Positions 26,279 to 37,738 of a DNA stretch of 38,630 nucleotides are shown piece by piece (the first letter of the stretch is position 1; each line of letters starts with the position of its first letter). This DNA is from Pararhizobium mangrovi (GTDB taxonomy: Bacteria > Pseudomonadota > Alphaproteobacteria > Rhizobiales > Rhizobiaceae). The notes beneath the pieces were generated by a model that searched no databases, had not been told where the DNA came from, and saw nothing but the letters and a program-made list of their open reading frames with translations. The stretch is from NCBI RefSeq assembly GCF_006516965.1, contig NZ_VHLH01000037.1, positions 1 through 38,630 of the forward strand, written 5' to 3'. A program made the position numbers and the translations under genes.

Positions 26279-28408
26279 TTATTCGGCCGGCTCTTCCTTC
26301 TTGATCTCTTCGCCGGTCTCCTGATCGACGACCTTCATCGACAGGCGCACCTTGCCGCGCTCGTCGAAGCCCATCAGCTTGACGAAGACCTTTTCGCCTT
26401 CCTTAACGACGTCGGTCGTCTTGGCGACGCGCTCGGAGGCGAGCTGCGAGATGTGCACGAGGCCGTCACGCGGACCGAAGAAGTTCACGAAGGCGCCGAA
26501 ATCGGCGGTCTTGACGACCGTGCCCTCGTAGATGACGCCGACTTCCGGCTCGGCGACGATCGAATGGATCCACTTCTTGGCCGCCTCGATCTCCTTGCCG
26601 GAAGACGAAGCGATCTTGATCGTGCCGTCGTCCTCGATGTTCACCTTGGCGCCGGTCTTCTCGACGATCTCGCGGATGACCTTGCCGCCCGAACCGATGA
26701 CGTCGCGGATCTTGTCGACCGGGATGTTCATCACCTCGATGCGCGGTGCGAACTCGCCGAGCTGCTCGCGGCTCTGCGTGATCGCCTTGCCCATCTCGCC
26801 GAGGATGTGCATACGCCCACCCTTGGCCTGGTCGAGGGCGATCTTCATGATCTCCTCGGTGATGCCGTCGATCTTGATGTCCATCTGGAGCGACGTGATG
26901 CCGTTCTCCGTGCCGGCGACCTTGAAGTCCATGTCGCCGAGATGGTCCTCGTCACCGAGGATATCGGAGAGAACCGCGAAGCGCTCGCCTTCCTTGATGA
27001 GGCCCATGGCGATGCCCGCGACCGGGTTGGAGATCGGCACGCCGGCATCCATCAGCGCGAGCGAGGTGCCGCAGACGGTCGCCATCGAAGACGAACCGTT
27101 CGACTCGGTGATCTCGGAGACGACGCGGATCGTGTAGGGGAACTGGTCGGCACCCGGCAGCATCTTGTGCAGTGCGCGCCAGGCAAGCTTGCCGTGGCCG
27201 ATCTCGCGGCGGCCTGGAGAGCCCATGCGGCCCGCTTCACCCACCGAATAGGGGGGGAAGTTGTAGTGCAGCATGAAGCCTTCCTTGTACGTGCCGGTCA
27301 GCGCGTCCACGAACTGCTCGTCCTCGCCGGTGCCGAGCGTCGCGACGACGAGCGCCTGCGTCTCGCCGCGCGTGAAGAGCGCGGAACCGTGGGTGCGCGG
27401 CAGGAGGCCGACCTCAGCCTCGATCTGGCGCACCGTCTCGAGGTCGCGGCCGTCGATGCGGCTCTTGGTATCGAGGATGTTCCAGCGCACGATCTTGGCC
27501 TGGATCTCCTTGAAGACCGTAGCGATCTGCGTGTCGGAATATTCCGGCGCGGCGTCGCCTTCGGGAGCGAAGTGCTTCTTCACCGTCGCCTTCACCGCGT
27601 CGACGGCAGCGTAGCGCTCGGCCTTGTCGGTGATCTTGTAGGCGGCGCGCAGGTCGTCTTCGGCGACCTTCAGCATCTTCTCCTCGAGCGCGGACAGATC
27701 CTCCGGCTCGAACTCGCGCGGCTCCTTGGCCGCTTCCTCGGCGAGCTTGATGATCGCGTCGATGACCGGCTGCATGGCGCGGTGGCCGAAGGTGACGGCA
27801 CCGAGCATGATGTCCTCGGCAAGCTCACCGGCTTCCGATTCCACCATCAGCACGGCTTCCTGCGTGCCGGCGACCATCAGGTCGAGCGAGGTCTCGACCA
27901 TCTCGTCGACCTGCGGGTTCAGCACGTACTCGCCGTTGATGTAGCCGACGCGCGCACCACCGATCGGGCCCATGAAGGGCACGCCGGAAAGCGTTAGCGC
28001 GGCCGAAGCCGCGACCATCGAGACGACGTCCGGGTTGTTCTCGAGATCGTGCTGCAGAACGGTGATGACGACCTGCGTCTCGTTCTTGTAGCCCGCCGGG
28101 AAGAGCGGACGGATCGGGCGGTCGATGAGGCGCGAGACCAGCGTCTCGTTCTCGCTCGGACGGCCCTCGCGCTTGAAGAAGCCACCCGGGATCTTGCCCG
28201 CGGCGAAGGTCTTCTCCTGGTAGTTGACGGTCAGCGGGAAGAAGCTCTGGCCTTCCTTGGCCACCTTCGCGGAGACGGCGGTCGCGAGAACGACCGTCTC
28301 GCCGTAGGTGGCCATGACGGCGCCGTCGGCCTGGCGGGCGACCTTGCCGGTCTCAAGGGTAAGCGGACGCCCACCCCATTCGATTTCGACCTTGTGCGAA
28401 TTGAACAT
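26279..28408 (-). CDS. pnp: Polyribonucleotide nucleotidyltransferase (PNPase)
   Basis: Phosphorolytic 3'-5' exoribonuclease and polymerase, a trimer in RNA turnover and often in a degradosome. ATG 28408 ([20 protein letters not shown]) is the family start, with AGGACAAG before it; the frame continues upstream to 28624 without similarity. The 709 residues hold two RNase-PH domains ([20 protein letters not shown] in the first; [20 protein letters not shown] and [10 protein letters not shown] in the second). A KH domain ([20 protein letters not shown]) and a C-terminal S1 domain ([19 protein letters not shown]) follow. Its leader carries an 11-bp inverted repeat. Confidence 0.97.
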   Translation of the reverse strand: MFNSHKVEIEWGGRPLTLETGKVARQADGAVMATYGETVVLATAVSAKVAKEGQSFFPLTVNYQEKTFAAGKIPGGFFKREGRPSENETLVSRLIDRPIRPLFPAGYKNETQVVITVLQHDLENNPDVVSMVAASAALTLSGVPFMGPIGGARVGYINGEYVLNPQVDEMVETSLDLMVAGTQEAVLMVESEAGELAEDIMLGAVTFGHRAMQPVIDAIIKLAEEAAKEPREFEPEDLSALEEKMLKVAEDDLRAAYKITDKAERYAAVDAVKATVKKHFAPEGDAAPEYSDTQIATVFKEIQAKIVRWNILDTKSRIDGRDLETVRQIEAEVGLLPRTHGSALFTRGETQALVVATLGTGEDEQFVDALTGTYKEGFMLHYNFPPYSVGEAGRMGSPGRREIGHGKLAWRALHKMLPGADQFPYTIRVVSEITESNGSSSMATVCGTSLALMDAGVPISNPVAGIAMGLIKEGERFAVLSDILGDEDHLGDMDFKVAGTENGITSLQMDIKIDGITEEIMKIALDQAKGGRMHILGEMGKAITQSREQLGEFAPRIEVMNIPVDKIRDVIGSGGKVIREIVEKTGAKVNIEDDGTIKIASSSGKEIEAAKKWIHSIVAEPEVGVIYEGTVVKTADFGAFVNFFGPRDGLVHISQLASERVAKTTDVVKEGEKVFVKLMGFDERGKVRLSMKVVDQETGEEIKKEEPAE

Positions 28409-28764
28409 GTCTTGTCCTAAACATGATGGGCGCATTGCGCGTACGGACCGCGTTTTCGGACCGGACGCAATGCGCCGTTGGTGACGTCGACGCGTCACGG
28501 GCAAGACAACGGGAGGCTTCGGGTCACGGCCGGTATCGTTCGGCCAAGCATCCAGCAATCCTGCCCCATGACAGGTCGGCAGCTGAAAATGGCACCGCGC
28601 TCTTCGTCGTCGCGGTACCGGCAATGCGGTTTCGGTGCGCCGTTCGGATCGGCTGCACCCCTCGAAACAATGGGGTCATCGCTGCGAGATTTCAACCGGC
28701 GGAACGAAAACGAAACCTCGCCGCCGGTTCGATGGCAGCCCTTGAAGGGCCGCCGAAGGCGCTG
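28409..28764 (-). promoter_or_regulatory. rpsO-pnp intergenic region with two long inverted repeats
   Basis: 356 bp with no supported gene. Nearest pnp, GGCGCATTGCG (28429-28439) and CGCAATGCGCC (28466-28476) are a perfect 11-bp inverted repeat with a 26-nt loop that itself contains CGGACC twice; the 3' arm ends about 20 nt before ATG 28408. Nearer rpsO, AACCGGCGG (28694-28702) and CCGCCGGTT (28721-28729) are a perfect 9-bp repeat with an 18-nt loop. In E. coli the pnp leader is a hairpin cut by RNase III, which then allows PNPase to repress its own translation. The same logic is inferred, not shown, here. Confidence 0.5.
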
Positions 28765-29034
28765 CTAGCGCCGGATGCCGAGGCTCGAAATCACCGAGCG
28801 ATAGCGCTCCTCGTCCTTCTTGCGAAGGTAGTCGAGCAGCGAACGACGGTGCGAGACGAGCTTGAGAAGGCCACGGCGCGAGTGGTTGTCCTTCTTGTGC
28901 TCCTTGAAGTGCTCGGTCAGGTTCACGATGCGCTCGGTGAGGATCGCGATCTGGACCTCGGAGGAGCCGGTGTCGCCGTCCTTGGTGGCGTACTCCTTGA
29001 CGAGTTCCGCCTTGCGTTCGGGTGTGATCGACAT
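28765..29034 (-). CDS. rpsO: 30S ribosomal protein S15
   Basis: Primary 16S rRNA-binding protein of the 30S platform. The 89 residues start [20 protein letters not shown] and carry the conserved [40 protein letters not shown] and [25 protein letters not shown] lies just before ATG 29034. It is paired with pnp, as in most proteobacteria, but is separated from truB by a histidine kinase gene. Confidence 0.98.
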   Translation of the reverse strand: MSITPERKAELVKEYATKDGDTGSSEVQIAILTERIVNLTEHFKEHKKDNHSRRGLLKLVSHRRSLLDYLRKKDEERYRSVISSLGIRR

Positions 29035-29188
29035 CGTCTTTCCTTCTTGTTCGTCGGGAATAATGGCGCCGTCGGCCGGGATGTCGGCCAGCCGCGGCCG
29101 TTCGTGCGCAGGCGGCAGTGCCGTCGCGCTGGCGGCGATATACGGGAAAAAGGCGGCAGAGGAAAGCCCCTCCGGAACTGCCCGGCTC

Positions 29189-30904
29189 TCAGATGCGCCG
29201 GTCGATCCCGTCACGCAGCTTGTCGACGGAGACGAGGAAGACCCATTCGATCCCGTCGTCGTGCATCGTGCGTTCGAGCTCTGCACCGAGCGAGATGCCG
29301 AGGATGCGTTCCAGCACCACCGAACCGAACCCTTTGCGCTCGGGCACGGCGGAGATCGGCACCTGACGCTCCCGCCAGTCGAAGCGCACCGTCTCGTCCT
29401 CGAGCGTCCACGTCACCTCGACGAGGCCTTCGGCGCCGGCGAATGCGCCGTATTTCGCCGCGTTCGTGGCAAGCTCGTGGATCGCCATGCCGAGCACCTG
29501 CGCCGATTGCGCGTCGAGGCGGATCTCCGGTCCGGCGATGACGACGCGTTCCGGCTCGCTCGGCCTGAACGTCTCGATCTGGTCGGCCACGAGGGTCGCC
29601 AGATCGACCCCTTGCGTGGCGTTGGAGATCATCAGGTCCGTCGAGCGGGCGAGGCCGGCGACGCGCTTGCGGAAAGCCTCGGCGAACTCCTCCTTCGTGT
29701 CGGAAAGCTTGGCCGTCTGGTTGAGCATCGCCTGGATCACCGTGAGCTGGTTCTTGGACCGGTGGGCGACCTCGCGCATGAGGAAGCGGATCTCGCCCTC
29801 GGCGTTCTTGCGTTCGTGCGCGGCCTGCGCGAGCGCCTGCGAGACCAGCGTGAACTCGGTGATCGACTGGTCGCGCGCCTCCACCGTCTCGCCGGCGCCG
29901 AGGCGCTCGGCCTGTCGCGTGAGATGACGCACGGAACCGCTCATGATCCGGGCGATGAAGAATGCGGCGGTCACCGCGAGAAAGGCGATGAAGATGCCGC
30001 CGAAGACGAGCCAGGCGAGCGAGCGGTTGAGCGGTGCGCGCACGGATGCCGTCGGCGCCCAGGACACGATCGACCAGCCGGTGATGTCGGATGGCTGCAC
30101 CACGATCTGGTAGTCCGTATCGCGATACATGACGTGGGTGAAACCGGAGCTCAGGCCCTTGTCGAAGGGAATGTAGAAGGGCCGGCCCGTCGCGTCGCTG
30201 CCGCCCGACGAGGCGATGACCGTGCGCGTTCCGTCGACGAGCGCCGATTTCCAGCCCTTCGGGACCTGCTGGGTGGAAAGCGTCGTGGCAAAGGTCGAGG
30301 CGTACCGGGTCAGCACGAGCACCCTCGCCGGTCCCTTCGCCGCCTCGACCGGCATCGCGACGTTGAAGGCCCATCGTCCCGCATCCGCGTCGTAGAAGAG
30401 GTTCGAGACGACCGGCCAGTTGGATTTGAGCGCCTTCCTGGCGGCGTCCGTATGGGCCGCCTTCGGCAGCTTCGTGCCGTAGTCGAAACGCGTGTTCATG
30501 AGCTGGTCGAAACGCCCGTCGAGCACCATCAGGTTCGCGTCCCGGTCGGCAAGCGTCGAGCGCGCGCGTTTCTGGAAGAGCCTCATGTCGCCGTCGTCGA
30601 GCGCCGTCGAGGTCGAGGTCACGCTCAGCGTCGCGAGCATGCTGGAAACGTCGCGATCGACGAGCTCGGCGATGGAATGGGTCGCAGCGATATAGGCGCG
30701 CTCAAAGGCACGGTTCTGCGTAGCGCTCATGCGAATCAGAAGCGCGCCGGAAAAGATCAGCGCGGGCAGGAGCACGACGAGGATGAGCGCGAGCAGGTAG
30801 ACCCGGATCGAAAAGGAGCCGGGCATGCGGACATGCCGGGGCGCGTCCGTCTCGCTGCTAGCGGCGTCAGCTTCCGAGGAAACGATCCGGTTCTGGCTGG
30901 TCAT
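29189..30904 (-). CDS. Membrane HWE-type sensor histidine kinase
   Basis: A 571-residue kinase with a short cytoplasmic N-terminus, membrane segment about 33-57, an extracytoplasmic sensor region about 58-295 (resembles a dCache/Cache-like domain, including [15 protein letters not shown] at its end), a second membrane segment about 296-320 and a HAMP-like linker. The kinase core has phospho-acceptor His381 in [20 protein letters not shown]-box [13 protein letters not shown] (476-488), and WRE (510-512), which with the His of the N box defines the HWE family. HWE kinases often feed general-stress or light responses (for example through PhyR-like regulators) in Hyphomicrobiales. There is no response regulator beside it. 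It sits codirectionally between truB and rpsO, where I would expect none. Confidence 0.9.
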   Translation of the reverse strand: MTSQNRIVSSEADAASSETDAPRHVRMPGSFSIRVYLLALILVVLLPALIFSGALLIRMSATQNRAFERAYIAATHSIAELVDRDVSSMLATLSVTSTSTALDDGDMRLFQKRARSTLADRDANLMVLDGRFDQLMNTRFDYGTKLPKAAHTDAARKALKSNWPVVSNLFYDADAGRWAFNVAMPVEAAKGPARVLVLTRYASTFATTLSTQQVPKGWKSALVDGTRTVIASSGGSDATGRPFYIPFDKGLSSGFTHVMYRDTDYQIVVQPSDITGWSIVSWAPTASVRAPLNRSLAWLVFGGIFIAFLAVTAAFFIARIMSGSVRHLTRQAERLGAGETVEARDQSITEFTLVSQALAQAAHERKNAEGEIRFLMREVAHRSKNQLTVIQAMLNQTAKLSDTKEEFAEAFRKRVAGLARSTDLMISNATQGVDLATLVADQIETFRPSEPERVVIAGPEIRLDAQSAQVLGMAIHELATNAAKYGAFAGAEGLVEVTWTLEDETVRFDWRERQVPISAVPERKGFGSVVLERILGISLGAELERTMHDDGIEWVFLVSVDKLRDGIDRRI

Positions 30905-31020
30905 GGCAACCCATGGCTTGTTTGAACCGAGCGTTCGAAGCTGCCTCCTCAGGCTTGAGTACGGATCGCCATTTCGCAGTTCCCTCGGATCGCAGCCATC
31001 CCCGCTCGTCGTTTCTGACT

Positions 31021-31051
31021 AGAGCATTTCCACCCCGGACGGAAGCGCTCT
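31021..31051. repeat. Imperfect inverted repeat after truB, resembling rhizobial intergenic palindromes
   Basis: AGAGCATTTCC (31021-31031) and GGAAGCGCTCT (31041-31051) pair over 11 positions with one mismatch and one G-U. The motif resembles the AGAGCATTTCC-type palindromes that are scattered between genes in many rhizobial genomes. It could be such an element or a processing hairpin between truB and the kinase; no U-tract follows. Confidence 0.4.
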
Positions 31052-31108
31052 CATGCATTTGCGCGAATGTGCATAAACGAAAGGGTGCAGGCGCGCAAAG
31101 CACGTCTT

Positions 31109-32044
31109 CTACCCGCCGAAGACGCGGCGCGGAAGGAACTCGCCGCCGGCGACCTCGCCGATCGCGACCAGGCGTCCACCGCTCGTGGCGTAGGCTTCCG
31201 GCTCGGCGACCGGCGCGCCGCGCCCGCGAAGCAGGACCGGGTTGCCCAGGCGCAGCCGACGGGCCTCGCCGTCGCCGATCGCCACATGCGGCAGCGCGGC
31301 CAAGGCCTCGCCCGTGTCGACGAGGCGGGCGTCGAGCGCAGCAAAGCGCTCCTCGTCGGTTTCGGTTTCCGCGAGCGCCGTCAGATCGGCGAGCGGCACC
31401 ATCACATCCTCGTCGAAAGGAGCGACGCTTGTTCGCCGAAGGTCCGAGACATGACCGAAGCAGCCGAGATCCCGGCCGAAATCGCGCGCCAGCGCGCGCA
31501 CATAGGTGCCCTTGCCGCACTCCGCCTCGAAGACGGCCGTGTCCGCATCCGGGCATTCCACGAGATCGAGCCGGTGGATTTCCACGACGCGGGACGGCAC
31601 GGTCACGCTCTCGCCCTCGCGCGCCATGTCGTAGGCGCGCTCGCCACCGATGCGTACCGCCGAAAAGGAGGGCGGCACCTGTTCGATCGTTCCGCGATAA
31701 CCGTCGAGCAGGGCTTCGATCGCGTCACGTTCCGGACGGATATCGGAGCGCTCGGTAATCTCGCCTTCCATGTCGTCGGTCGTACGCTCGGCACCCCAGG
31801 TCACGGCGAAGCGGTAGACCTTGCGGCCTTCCATCACGTAGGGAACGGTCTTCGTGGCATCGCCGAGTGCGATCGGCAACATGCCGGAAGCCAGCGGATC
31901 GAGCGTTCCCGCATGGCCGGCCTTTTGCGCACCGAACAGCCATTTGATCTTGGAGACGGCCTCCGTCGAGCCGAGATCCTTCGGCTTGTCGAGGATAACC
32001 CAACCGGAAACGGCTCGACCCTTCTTCTTGCGCGCACGCGACAT
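31109..32044 (-). CDS. truB: tRNA pseudouridine-55 synthase TruB
   Basis: Makes pseudouridine 55 in the T-loop of nearly all tRNAs and acts as an RNA chaperone. The 311-residue protein has the catalytic Asp49 in [16 protein letters not shown] (41-56), then [22 protein letters not shown]-type strands and [17 protein letters not shown] region. GGAGAGCAG lies just before ATG 32044. It starts 45 bp after rbfA. Confidence 0.97.
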   Translation of the reverse strand: MSRARKKKGRAVSGWVILDKPKDLGSTEAVSKIKWLFGAQKAGHAGTLDPLASGMLPIALGDATKTVPYVMEGRKVYRFAVTWGAERTTDDMEGEITERSDIRPERDAIEALLDGYRGTIEQVPPSFSAVRIGGERAYDMAREGESVTVPSRVVEIHRLDLVECPDADTAVFEAECGKGTYVRALARDFGRDLGCFGHVSDLRRTSVAPFDEDVMVPLADLTALAETETDEERFAALDARLVDTGEALAALPHVAIGDGEARRLRLGNPVLLRGRGAPVAEPEAYATSGGRLVAIGEVAGGEFLPRRVFGG

Positions 32045-32089
32045 CTGCTCTCCGAATATCCTTGACTGGCCCGGTTTCGGCTTGGCGCC

Positions 32090-32497
32090 CTACTCGTCTT
32101 CCCCGGCCTCGTCGAGATCCTGCGCCACTTCCGGGCTCCTCAGGAGTTCGTCGATATGGCGGAAGTTCTCGAAGCTCGTATCGTCGCGAAAGCGCAGCGA
32201 AGGCACGGAGCGCATCTGTTTCAGGGCCGGTGTGACCCGGCCGCGAATGAAGCGAACGTTGCGGTTGAGCGCCTCGACGATCGCCCCGTGGTCGTTCTCG
32301 CCGAGCGGCGTGACGTAGGCGGTGGCGACCTTCATGTCCGGCGACATGCGGACCTCCAATACCGAGACGATCGCGTCCTCGAGCACCGGATCGCGGACCT
32401 CGCCACGCTGCAGCACGTCGGTCAGCGCCGCGCGCACCTGCTCGCCGACGCGCAGCTGGCGCTGGGACGGGGCACGGGCGGAAGACTTTCGGCTCAT
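32090..32497 (-). CDS. rbfA: 30S ribosome-binding factor RbfA
   Basis: Small KH-like protein that binds late 30S precursors and helps mature the 16S 5' end. The 135 residues show [39 protein letters not shown] and [20 protein letters not shown] chose ATG 32497 ([12 protein letters not shown]) because AGGAG is 8 nt upstream; an in-frame GTG at 32506 would add three residues. It lies 142 bp after infB and is followed by truB. Confidence 0.96.
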   Translation of the reverse strand: MSRKSSARAPSQRQLRVGEQVRAALTDVLQRGEVRDPVLEDAIVSVLEVRMSPDMKVATAYVTPLGENDHGAIVEALNRNVRFIRGRVTPALKQMRSVPSLRFRDDTSFENFRHIDELLRSPEVAQDLDEAGEDE

Positions 32498-32639
32498 GCT
32501 TCGCACTCCTCATTCGCCGCGTTTAGCACGCGGTCGAGGCTCTTCGACGATCCTTGAAAGACGGATACGCCGGGCCGCATTCGCGCGACCCGGCAAGCGG
32601 CACGGGCGTCTTCGCGCCCGCCCGTTCGCGATGCGACGC

Positions 32640-35303
32640 CTACAGCGTGCGCGTGACGTGCTCCACGCGGAAGCACTCGATGACGTCGCCCTGGCGAATG
32701 TCCTCGTAGTTCTCAAAGGCCATGCCGCATTCCTGCCCGGCATTGACCTCGGAGACCTCGTCCTTGAAGCGCTTGAGCGTCTTCAGCTTGCCTTCGTGGA
32801 TCACCACGTCGTCGCGCAGAAGCCGCACGCCGACGCCGCGCTCCACCTTGCCCTCGGTGATCCGGCAACCGGCGACCTTGCCGACCTTGGTGATCGAGAA
32901 GACCTCGAGGATCTGCGCGTAGCCGAGGAAGGTCTCGCGACGCTCCGGCGAAAGAAGGCCGGACATGGCCGACTTCACGTCGTCGACCAGATCGTAGATC
33001 ACGTTGTAGTAGCGGATCTCGATGCCGGCACGCTCGGCCGCGTCGCGCGCCTGCTTGTTGGCACGCACGTTGAAGCCGATGATGGCCGCGTTCGACGCTT
33101 CGGCGAGCGAGACGTCGGACTCGGTGATGCCGCCGGCACCCGAATGGATGACGTTGGCCCGCACCTCGTCGGTCCCGAGCTTGTCGAGCGCGCCGGCGAT
33201 CGCTTCGATCGAACCCTGCACGTCGCCCTTGATGAGCAGCGGGAACTCCTGCAGCGCAGCATCCTGCATCTGCGTCATCATCTGCTCGAGCGAACCGCGC
33301 GAACCCGCCTGACGCGCCACCGCCTTCTCGCGGGCTGCGCGCTGGCGGTAGTCGGAGATCTCGCGGGCACGGGATTCGTTTTCGACGACGGCGAAGCGAT
33401 CGCCGGCCTGCGGCGTGCCCTGGAGGCCCAGGACCTCGACCGGCGTCGACGGCCCGGCTTCCTTCACCTGCTTGCCCGCATCGTCGACGAGGGCGCGCAC
33501 GCGGCCCCATTCGTCGCCGAGAACGATGATGTCGCCGGTCTTGAGCGTGCCCTTCTGGACGAGCACGGTCGCGACCGAGCCGCGGCCGCGGTCGAGCTGC
33601 GCCTCGACGACGGTGCCTTCTGCCGTCCGGTCCGGATTGGCCTTGAGCTCGAGCAGCTCCGACTGGAGCACGATCGCCTCGAGAAGCCGGTCGAGGTTCG
33701 TGCCCTTGGTGGCGGAGACCTCGACGTCGAGAACCTCACCGCCCATCGATTCCACAAAAACCTCGTGCTGGAGGAGTTCCGTGCGCACCTTCTGGGCGTC
33801 GGCGTCGGGCTTGTCCATCTTGTTGATCGCCACGATCATCGGCACGCCGGCCGCTTTCGCGTGATTGATGGATTCGATCGTCTGCGGCATCACGCTGTCG
33901 TCGGCGGCGACCACGAGGATCGCGATGTCCGTCGATTCCGCACCGCGCGCACGCATCGCCGTGAAGGCGGCGTGGCCGGGGGTGTCGATGAAAGTGATCT
34001 TCTGACCGTCCTGCTCGACCTGGTAGGCGCCGATGTGCTGGGTGATGCCACCGGCCTCGCCCGACGTCACGCGGGTGTGGCGGATGGCGTCGAGCAGCGA
34101 CGTCTTGCCGTGATCGACGTGACCCATGATCGTCACGACCGGCGGACGGGAGACCATGTCGGCATCGTCGTCTGCCACGTTGAAAATACCTTCTTCCACG
34201 TCGGACTCCGAGACGCGCCGCGGCGTGTGGCCGAATTCGGTGGCGATGAGTTCGGCGAGATCGGCATCGATGATGTCGCCCGGCTTCATCATCTGGCCTT
34301 CCTTCATCAGATACTTGATGACGTCGACCGAACGCTCCGCCATGCGCTGGGAGAGCTCCTGGATGGTGATCGTCTCGGGGATCGTCACCTCGCGCACGAT
34401 CTTTTCGCGGCTCTCCTGCTGCTGGCCGCGCTTCATCTTCTCCTGGCGCCGCCGCATGGCGGAGAGCGAGCGGCCGCGCGCGCTGCCATCGTCGTCGAGC
34501 GCACCGGAAAGCGTCAGCTTGCCGCGGCGGCGTCCGTCGTCGACGCGCGGCTTCGAAGGCTGCTTGGGCTGCTCGCTGCGCCCGGGGCGGCTCTTCGTAT
34601 CACGACCGGGGCGTGCGGCTTCCTCGGCATCGGCGTTGCGCGCCGGGCGGGCGGCAGCACTGCGGGCGGCGCGGCCGGCGGCGCGCTGCTCGTCCGGCTC
34701 GACGGGAACCGCTGCGACCTCGGCGGCTGCGACGGCTTCCTGCTCGACCTGCTGCTTGGCCGCTTCCTCGGCCTGCCGCTTGGCCTCGACCTCGCGTTCG
34801 CGCTCGAGGCGTGCATCTTCCTCGGCGCGGCGACGCGCGGCCTCTTCGGCCTCCTGGCGTTCCTGGACTTCGCGAACCTGCGCGTCCTCGAGCGCGCGGC
34901 GGCGCGCTTCCATCTCGCCGGCCGAAAGCCGTCCGCCCTGGCTCGACCGGCCGGGGCCGGACGTCCCGCGATGCGCACCGCTACCGGTACTCTCGCGCCG
35001 CGGCGAGGCGGACGCACCGTTCGAAGGCGCCTTCGGCTTGGGCGCGGCCGGACGCGCGGTCACGGCCGGCTTCGCGGGCTCGCTCTGCTGCGGGGCCGGG
35101 GTCGCGGCCTGCGGGGCGGCCGCAGCCTTCGCCTCTTCTTCCGGGCGTGCGATGCGCCGCTTGCGCGTCGTCTCGACGACGACCGACTTCGAGCGCCCCC
35201 GTCCCATGTCCTGGCGCACCGTGCTCTGCTCGCCGGAACGCTTCATGGTCAGGGTCTTCTTGCCCGAGACGCTGAGTTTCTTGTCGTCTTTGATATCGCT
35301 CAT
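32640..35303 (-). CDS. infB: Translation initiation factor IF-2
   Basis: GTPase that brings fMet-tRNA to the 30S subunit and promotes subunit joining. I chose ATG 35303 ([20 protein letters not shown]), the usual alphaproteobacterial start, giving 887 residues; a further ATG at 35345 would add 14. Residues 60-260 are Ala/Arg/Glu-rich, including a long charged helical stretch about 128-195 (coiled-coil-like). An IF2-N-type domain ([20 protein letters not shown], about 311-330) precedes the G domain: GHVDHGKTS (394-402), [17 protein letters not shown]-terminal domains end at the stop. It lies 135 bp after the YlxR gene. Confidence 0.97.
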   Translation of the reverse strand: MSDIKDDKKLSVSGKKTLTMKRSGEQSTVRQDMGRGRSKSVVVETTRKRRIARPEEEAKAAAAPQAATPAPQQSEPAKPAVTARPAAPKPKAPSNGASASPRRESTGSGAHRGTSGPGRSSQGGRLSAGEMEARRRALEDAQVREVQERQEAEEAARRRAEEDARLEREREVEAKRQAEEAAKQQVEQEAVAAAEVAAVPVEPDEQRAAGRAARSAAARPARNADAEEAARPGRDTKSRPGRSEQPKQPSKPRVDDGRRRGKLTLSGALDDDGSARGRSLSAMRRRQEKMKRGQQQESREKIVREVTIPETITIQELSQRMAERSVDVIKYLMKEGQMMKPGDIIDADLAELIATEFGHTPRRVSESDVEEGIFNVADDDADMVSRPPVVTIMGHVDHGKTSLLDAIRHTRVTSGEAGGITQHIGAYQVEQDGQKITFIDTPGHAAFTAMRARGAESTDIAILVVAADDSVMPQTIESINHAKAAGVPMIVAINKMDKPDADAQKVRTELLQHEVFVESMGGEVLDVEVSATKGTNLDRLLEAIVLQSELLELKANPDRTAEGTVVEAQLDRGRGSVATVLVQKGTLKTGDIIVLGDEWGRVRALVDDAGKQVKEAGPSTPVEVLGLQGTPQAGDRFAVVENESRAREISDYRQRAAREKAVARQAGSRGSLEQMMTQMQDAALQEFPLLIKGDVQGSIEAIAGALDKLGTDEVRANVIHSGAGGITESDVSLAEASNAAIIGFNVRANKQARDAAERAGIEIRYYNVIYDLVDDVKSAMSGLLSPERRETFLGYAQILEVFSITKVGKVAGCRITEGKVERGVGVRLLRDDVVIHEGKLKTLKRFKDEVSEVNAGQECGMAFENYEDIRQGDVIECFRVEHVTRTL

Positions 35304-35438
35304 TCCGTATCCATCCTCGAAGCCCGGCGGCGGACCCGGCCGCACCGCTCATGGCTTCCGTGTCACTTCCTCGCCGTGACGCTCACCCGTGGGAAGCGTT
35401 TTTCAAGCCGAGGGGAAAAATTCTCGATCGTGCGGCGC

Positions 35439-36056
35439 TCAACTGCGCCCGTTACGATAGCGTTCAAGCCGTGTTGCGCGTTTCACTACACCTTCTCCCG
35501 CCTTTCCCGCAAGCGCAACGCAATGGATAAAGGCGCCATCGCCGAGCGCCTTCGCCATTTCTTCTCCGCTCGCCAGGCGAAAGGCGGGGATCGGCCGCTG
35601 CGCGTTCGTCTCAACCTGGCGGGCGTGGCGGGCCTGATCGATCTTGCGCATGCCGTCGGCCGCAGCCTCCGTGGCATGGAAAACGGCAAGCGCGCGACCG
35701 CCGCGCACCGCACCGTCGACCTTGCCCGCACCGGCGACGAACTGGCCAGCCTTGCGCGCCATCGACATCATCGAGACGAGATCGGCGAGCATCAGCCGGT
35801 CGACCTCGTCGGCGAGATCGTCCGGCGCGGTGACGGGCGCCTTCAGCCCGCGTGCGAAAAGCTTGCGCTTGGCCGCCTTTTCCACGCAGGCGCGTTCCGG
35901 CGTTACCCAGCAGCCCCGCCCCGGCAGGTCGCGCTTCAGGTCGCAGACCACGCGCTGCTCGGGCCCCGCGACGAAGCGTAGAAGCTCATCCGGTTCGCCG
36001 TGCTCGCGCGTGACAATGCAGGTGCGCGCGTTCATCGGCTCGCGGTATCCGCTCAT
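35439..36056 (-). CDS. YlxR/DUF448 plus L7Ae-like RNA-binding protein
   Basis: A 205-residue protein with an N-terminal YlxR (DUF448) domain, recognised by RTCIVTREHGEPDELLRFV and LPGRGCWVTP (about 11-75). It is followed by an L7Ae/L30e-like domain from about 95 (LVSMMSMARKAGQFVAGAG, AVRGGRALAVFHATEAA). The fusion is common in alphaproteobacteria and always sits between nusA and infB. YlxR is thought to bind RNA, and in some bacteria RNase P; the exact role is not settled. The start is ATG 36056; a second ATG seven codons later is possible. Confidence 0.9.
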   Translation of the reverse strand: MSGYREPMNARTCIVTREHGEPDELLRFVAGPEQRVVCDLKRDLPGRGCWVTPERACVEKAAKRKLFARGLKAPVTAPDDLADEVDRLMLADLVSMMSMARKAGQFVAGAGKVDGAVRGGRALAVFHATEAAADGMRKIDQARHARQVETNAQRPIPAFRLASGEEMAKALGDGAFIHCVALAGKAGEGVVKRATRLERYRNGRS

Positions 36057-36081
36057 CGCCGTCCGCCGGGCGCATCCCGCC

Positions 36082-37698
36082 TCAGGCCGTCTCCTCGGCC
36101 TCGGCCGCTTCGCCCTCGACCTCTTCCGGCTCCTCGTCGGAGGCGAGATCCGCCTCGGTGATCCAGCCGGCGGCGAGGCGCGCCTGCACGATCATTTCCT
36201 CGGCGAGCTGACGCGACACGTCGAGGCCGGTGAACAGGCCGTCGAAGCGCTTCGTCTCGCCGTCCTTGCGCTCCGACCAGCCGACGAGGTCGTCGGCAGC
36301 ACAGCCGGCGAAATCTTCCATCGACTGCATGCCGTCCTCGCCGAGCTTGACCATCATTTCGGTGGTCATGCCGTCGATCTGGCGCAGTTCGTCGGAGACG
36401 CCGAGCTCGGTGCGCCGTGCATCGAGTTCCGCCTCACGCTGTTCGAGGTGCTCGCGGGCACGGCTCCTGAGCTCTTCGGCCGTTTCCTCGTCGAAGCCTT
36501 CGATGGAGGCGATCTCCTCGAGATCGACATAGGCGACCTCCTCGACCGAGGTGAAGCCTTCGGAAGCCAGCACCTGCCCGACCATTTCGTCGACGTTGAG
36601 CGAATCCATGAAGAGGTCGGTGCGCTCGGTGAATTCCTTCTGGCGGCGCGAGGACTCTTCCTCTTCCGTCAGGATGTCGATGTCCCAGCCGGTGAGCTGC
36701 GAGGCGAGCCGCACGTTCTGGCCGCGCCGGCCGATGGCGAGCGAAAGCTGCTCGTCCGGCACGACGACCTCGATGCGCTCGGCATCCTCGTCGAGCACGA
36801 CCTTGGCGACTTCCGCCGGCTGCAGCGCGTTGACGATGAAGGAGGCCGGATCGCCCGACCACGGGATGATGTCGATCTTTTCGCCCTGCAGCTCGCCGAC
36901 GACGGCCTGCACCCTGCTGCCGCGCATGCCGACGCAGGCGCCGACCGGATCGATCGCGGAATCGTTGGAGATGACGGCGATCTTGGCGCGCGAGCCCGGG
37001 TCGCGGGCGACCGAGCGGATCTCGATGATGCCGTCGTAGATCTCGGGCACTTCCATGGTGAAGAGCTTCACCATGAACTGCGGATGGGTACGCGACATGA
37101 AGATCTGCGGTCCGCGCTGTTCGCGGCGCACGTCGTAGACATAGGCGCGCACGCGATCGCCGTAGCGCATCTGCTCGCGCGGGATCATCTCGTCGCGACG
37201 GATGATCGCCTCGCCGCGGCCGAGATCGACGATCACGTTGCCGTATTCGACGCGCTTGACGGTGCCGTTGATGATCTCGCCGACGCGGTCCTTGTACTCG
37301 TCGTATTGCTGGTCGCGCTCGGCCTCGCGCACCTTCTGGACGATGACCTGCTTGGCCGACTGGGCGGCGATGCGGCCGAAATCCATCGGCGGCAGCGGAT
37401 CCTCGATCGTCTCGCCGATCTGCGCGTCGGGGCGGCGGTCCTGCGCCAGCGGCAGCGCGATCTGGGTCGAGTAGTCCTCGACCTCCTCGACCACTTCGAG
37501 GATGCGCTTGAGCTGGATGTCGCCGCTCCTGGTGTTGATGTCGACGCGGATGTCGGATTCCGTGCCGTAGCGCGAGCGCGCCGCCTTCTGGATGGCGTCG
37601 GCCATCGCCTCGATGACGATGGTCCGGTCGATCGACTTCTCGCGGGCGACCGCATCGGCGATCTGCAGGAGTTCCAGCCTGTTCGCACTGACTGCCAT
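36082..37698 (-). CDS. nusA: Transcription termination/antitermination protein NusA
   Basis: Binds RNA polymerase and nascent RNA and modulates pausing, termination and antitermination. The 538-residue protein has an N-terminal polymerase-binding domain ([20 protein letters not shown]), an S1 domain ([20 protein letters not shown]), two KH domains ([40 protein letters not shown]), and acidic C-terminal helix-hairpin repeats with an Asp/Glu-rich tail ([20 protein letters not shown]). GGAG lies 6 nt before ATG 37698. It starts 40 bp after rimP. In E. coli nusA represses its own operon at the leader, relevant to the hairpin before rimP. Confidence 0.97.
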   Translation of the reverse strand: MAVSANRLELLQIADAVAREKSIDRTIVIEAMADAIQKAARSRYGTESDIRVDINTRSGDIQLKRILEVVEEVEDYSTQIALPLAQDRRPDAQIGETIEDPLPPMDFGRIAAQSAKQVIVQKVREAERDQQYDEYKDRVGEIINGTVKRVEYGNVIVDLGRGEAIIRRDEMIPREQMRYGDRVRAYVYDVRREQRGPQIFMSRTHPQFMVKLFTMEVPEIYDGIIEIRSVARDPGSRAKIAVISNDSAIDPVGACVGMRGSRVQAVVGELQGEKIDIIPWSGDPASFIVNALQPAEVAKVVLDEDAERIEVVVPDEQLSLAIGRRGQNVRLASQLTGWDIDILTEEEESSRRQKEFTERTDLFMDSLNVDEMVGQVLASEGFTSVEEVAYVDLEEIASIEGFDEETAEELRSRAREHLEQREAELDARRTELGVSDELRQIDGMTTEMMVKLGEDGMQSMEDFAGCAADDLVGWSERKDGETKRFDGLFTGLDVSRQLAEEMIVQARLAAGWITEADLASDEEPEEVEGEAAEAEETA

Positions 37699-37738
37699 TT
37701 TCGTCTCCGTTCCATTGCGACGCGCCGGGCTAGAAGGC

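Noticed and set aside
32322-35981. Plus-strand frame of over 1200 codons opposite infB
   Set aside because: Antisense of infB and neighbours; no recognisable domain, and infB is certain on the other strand.
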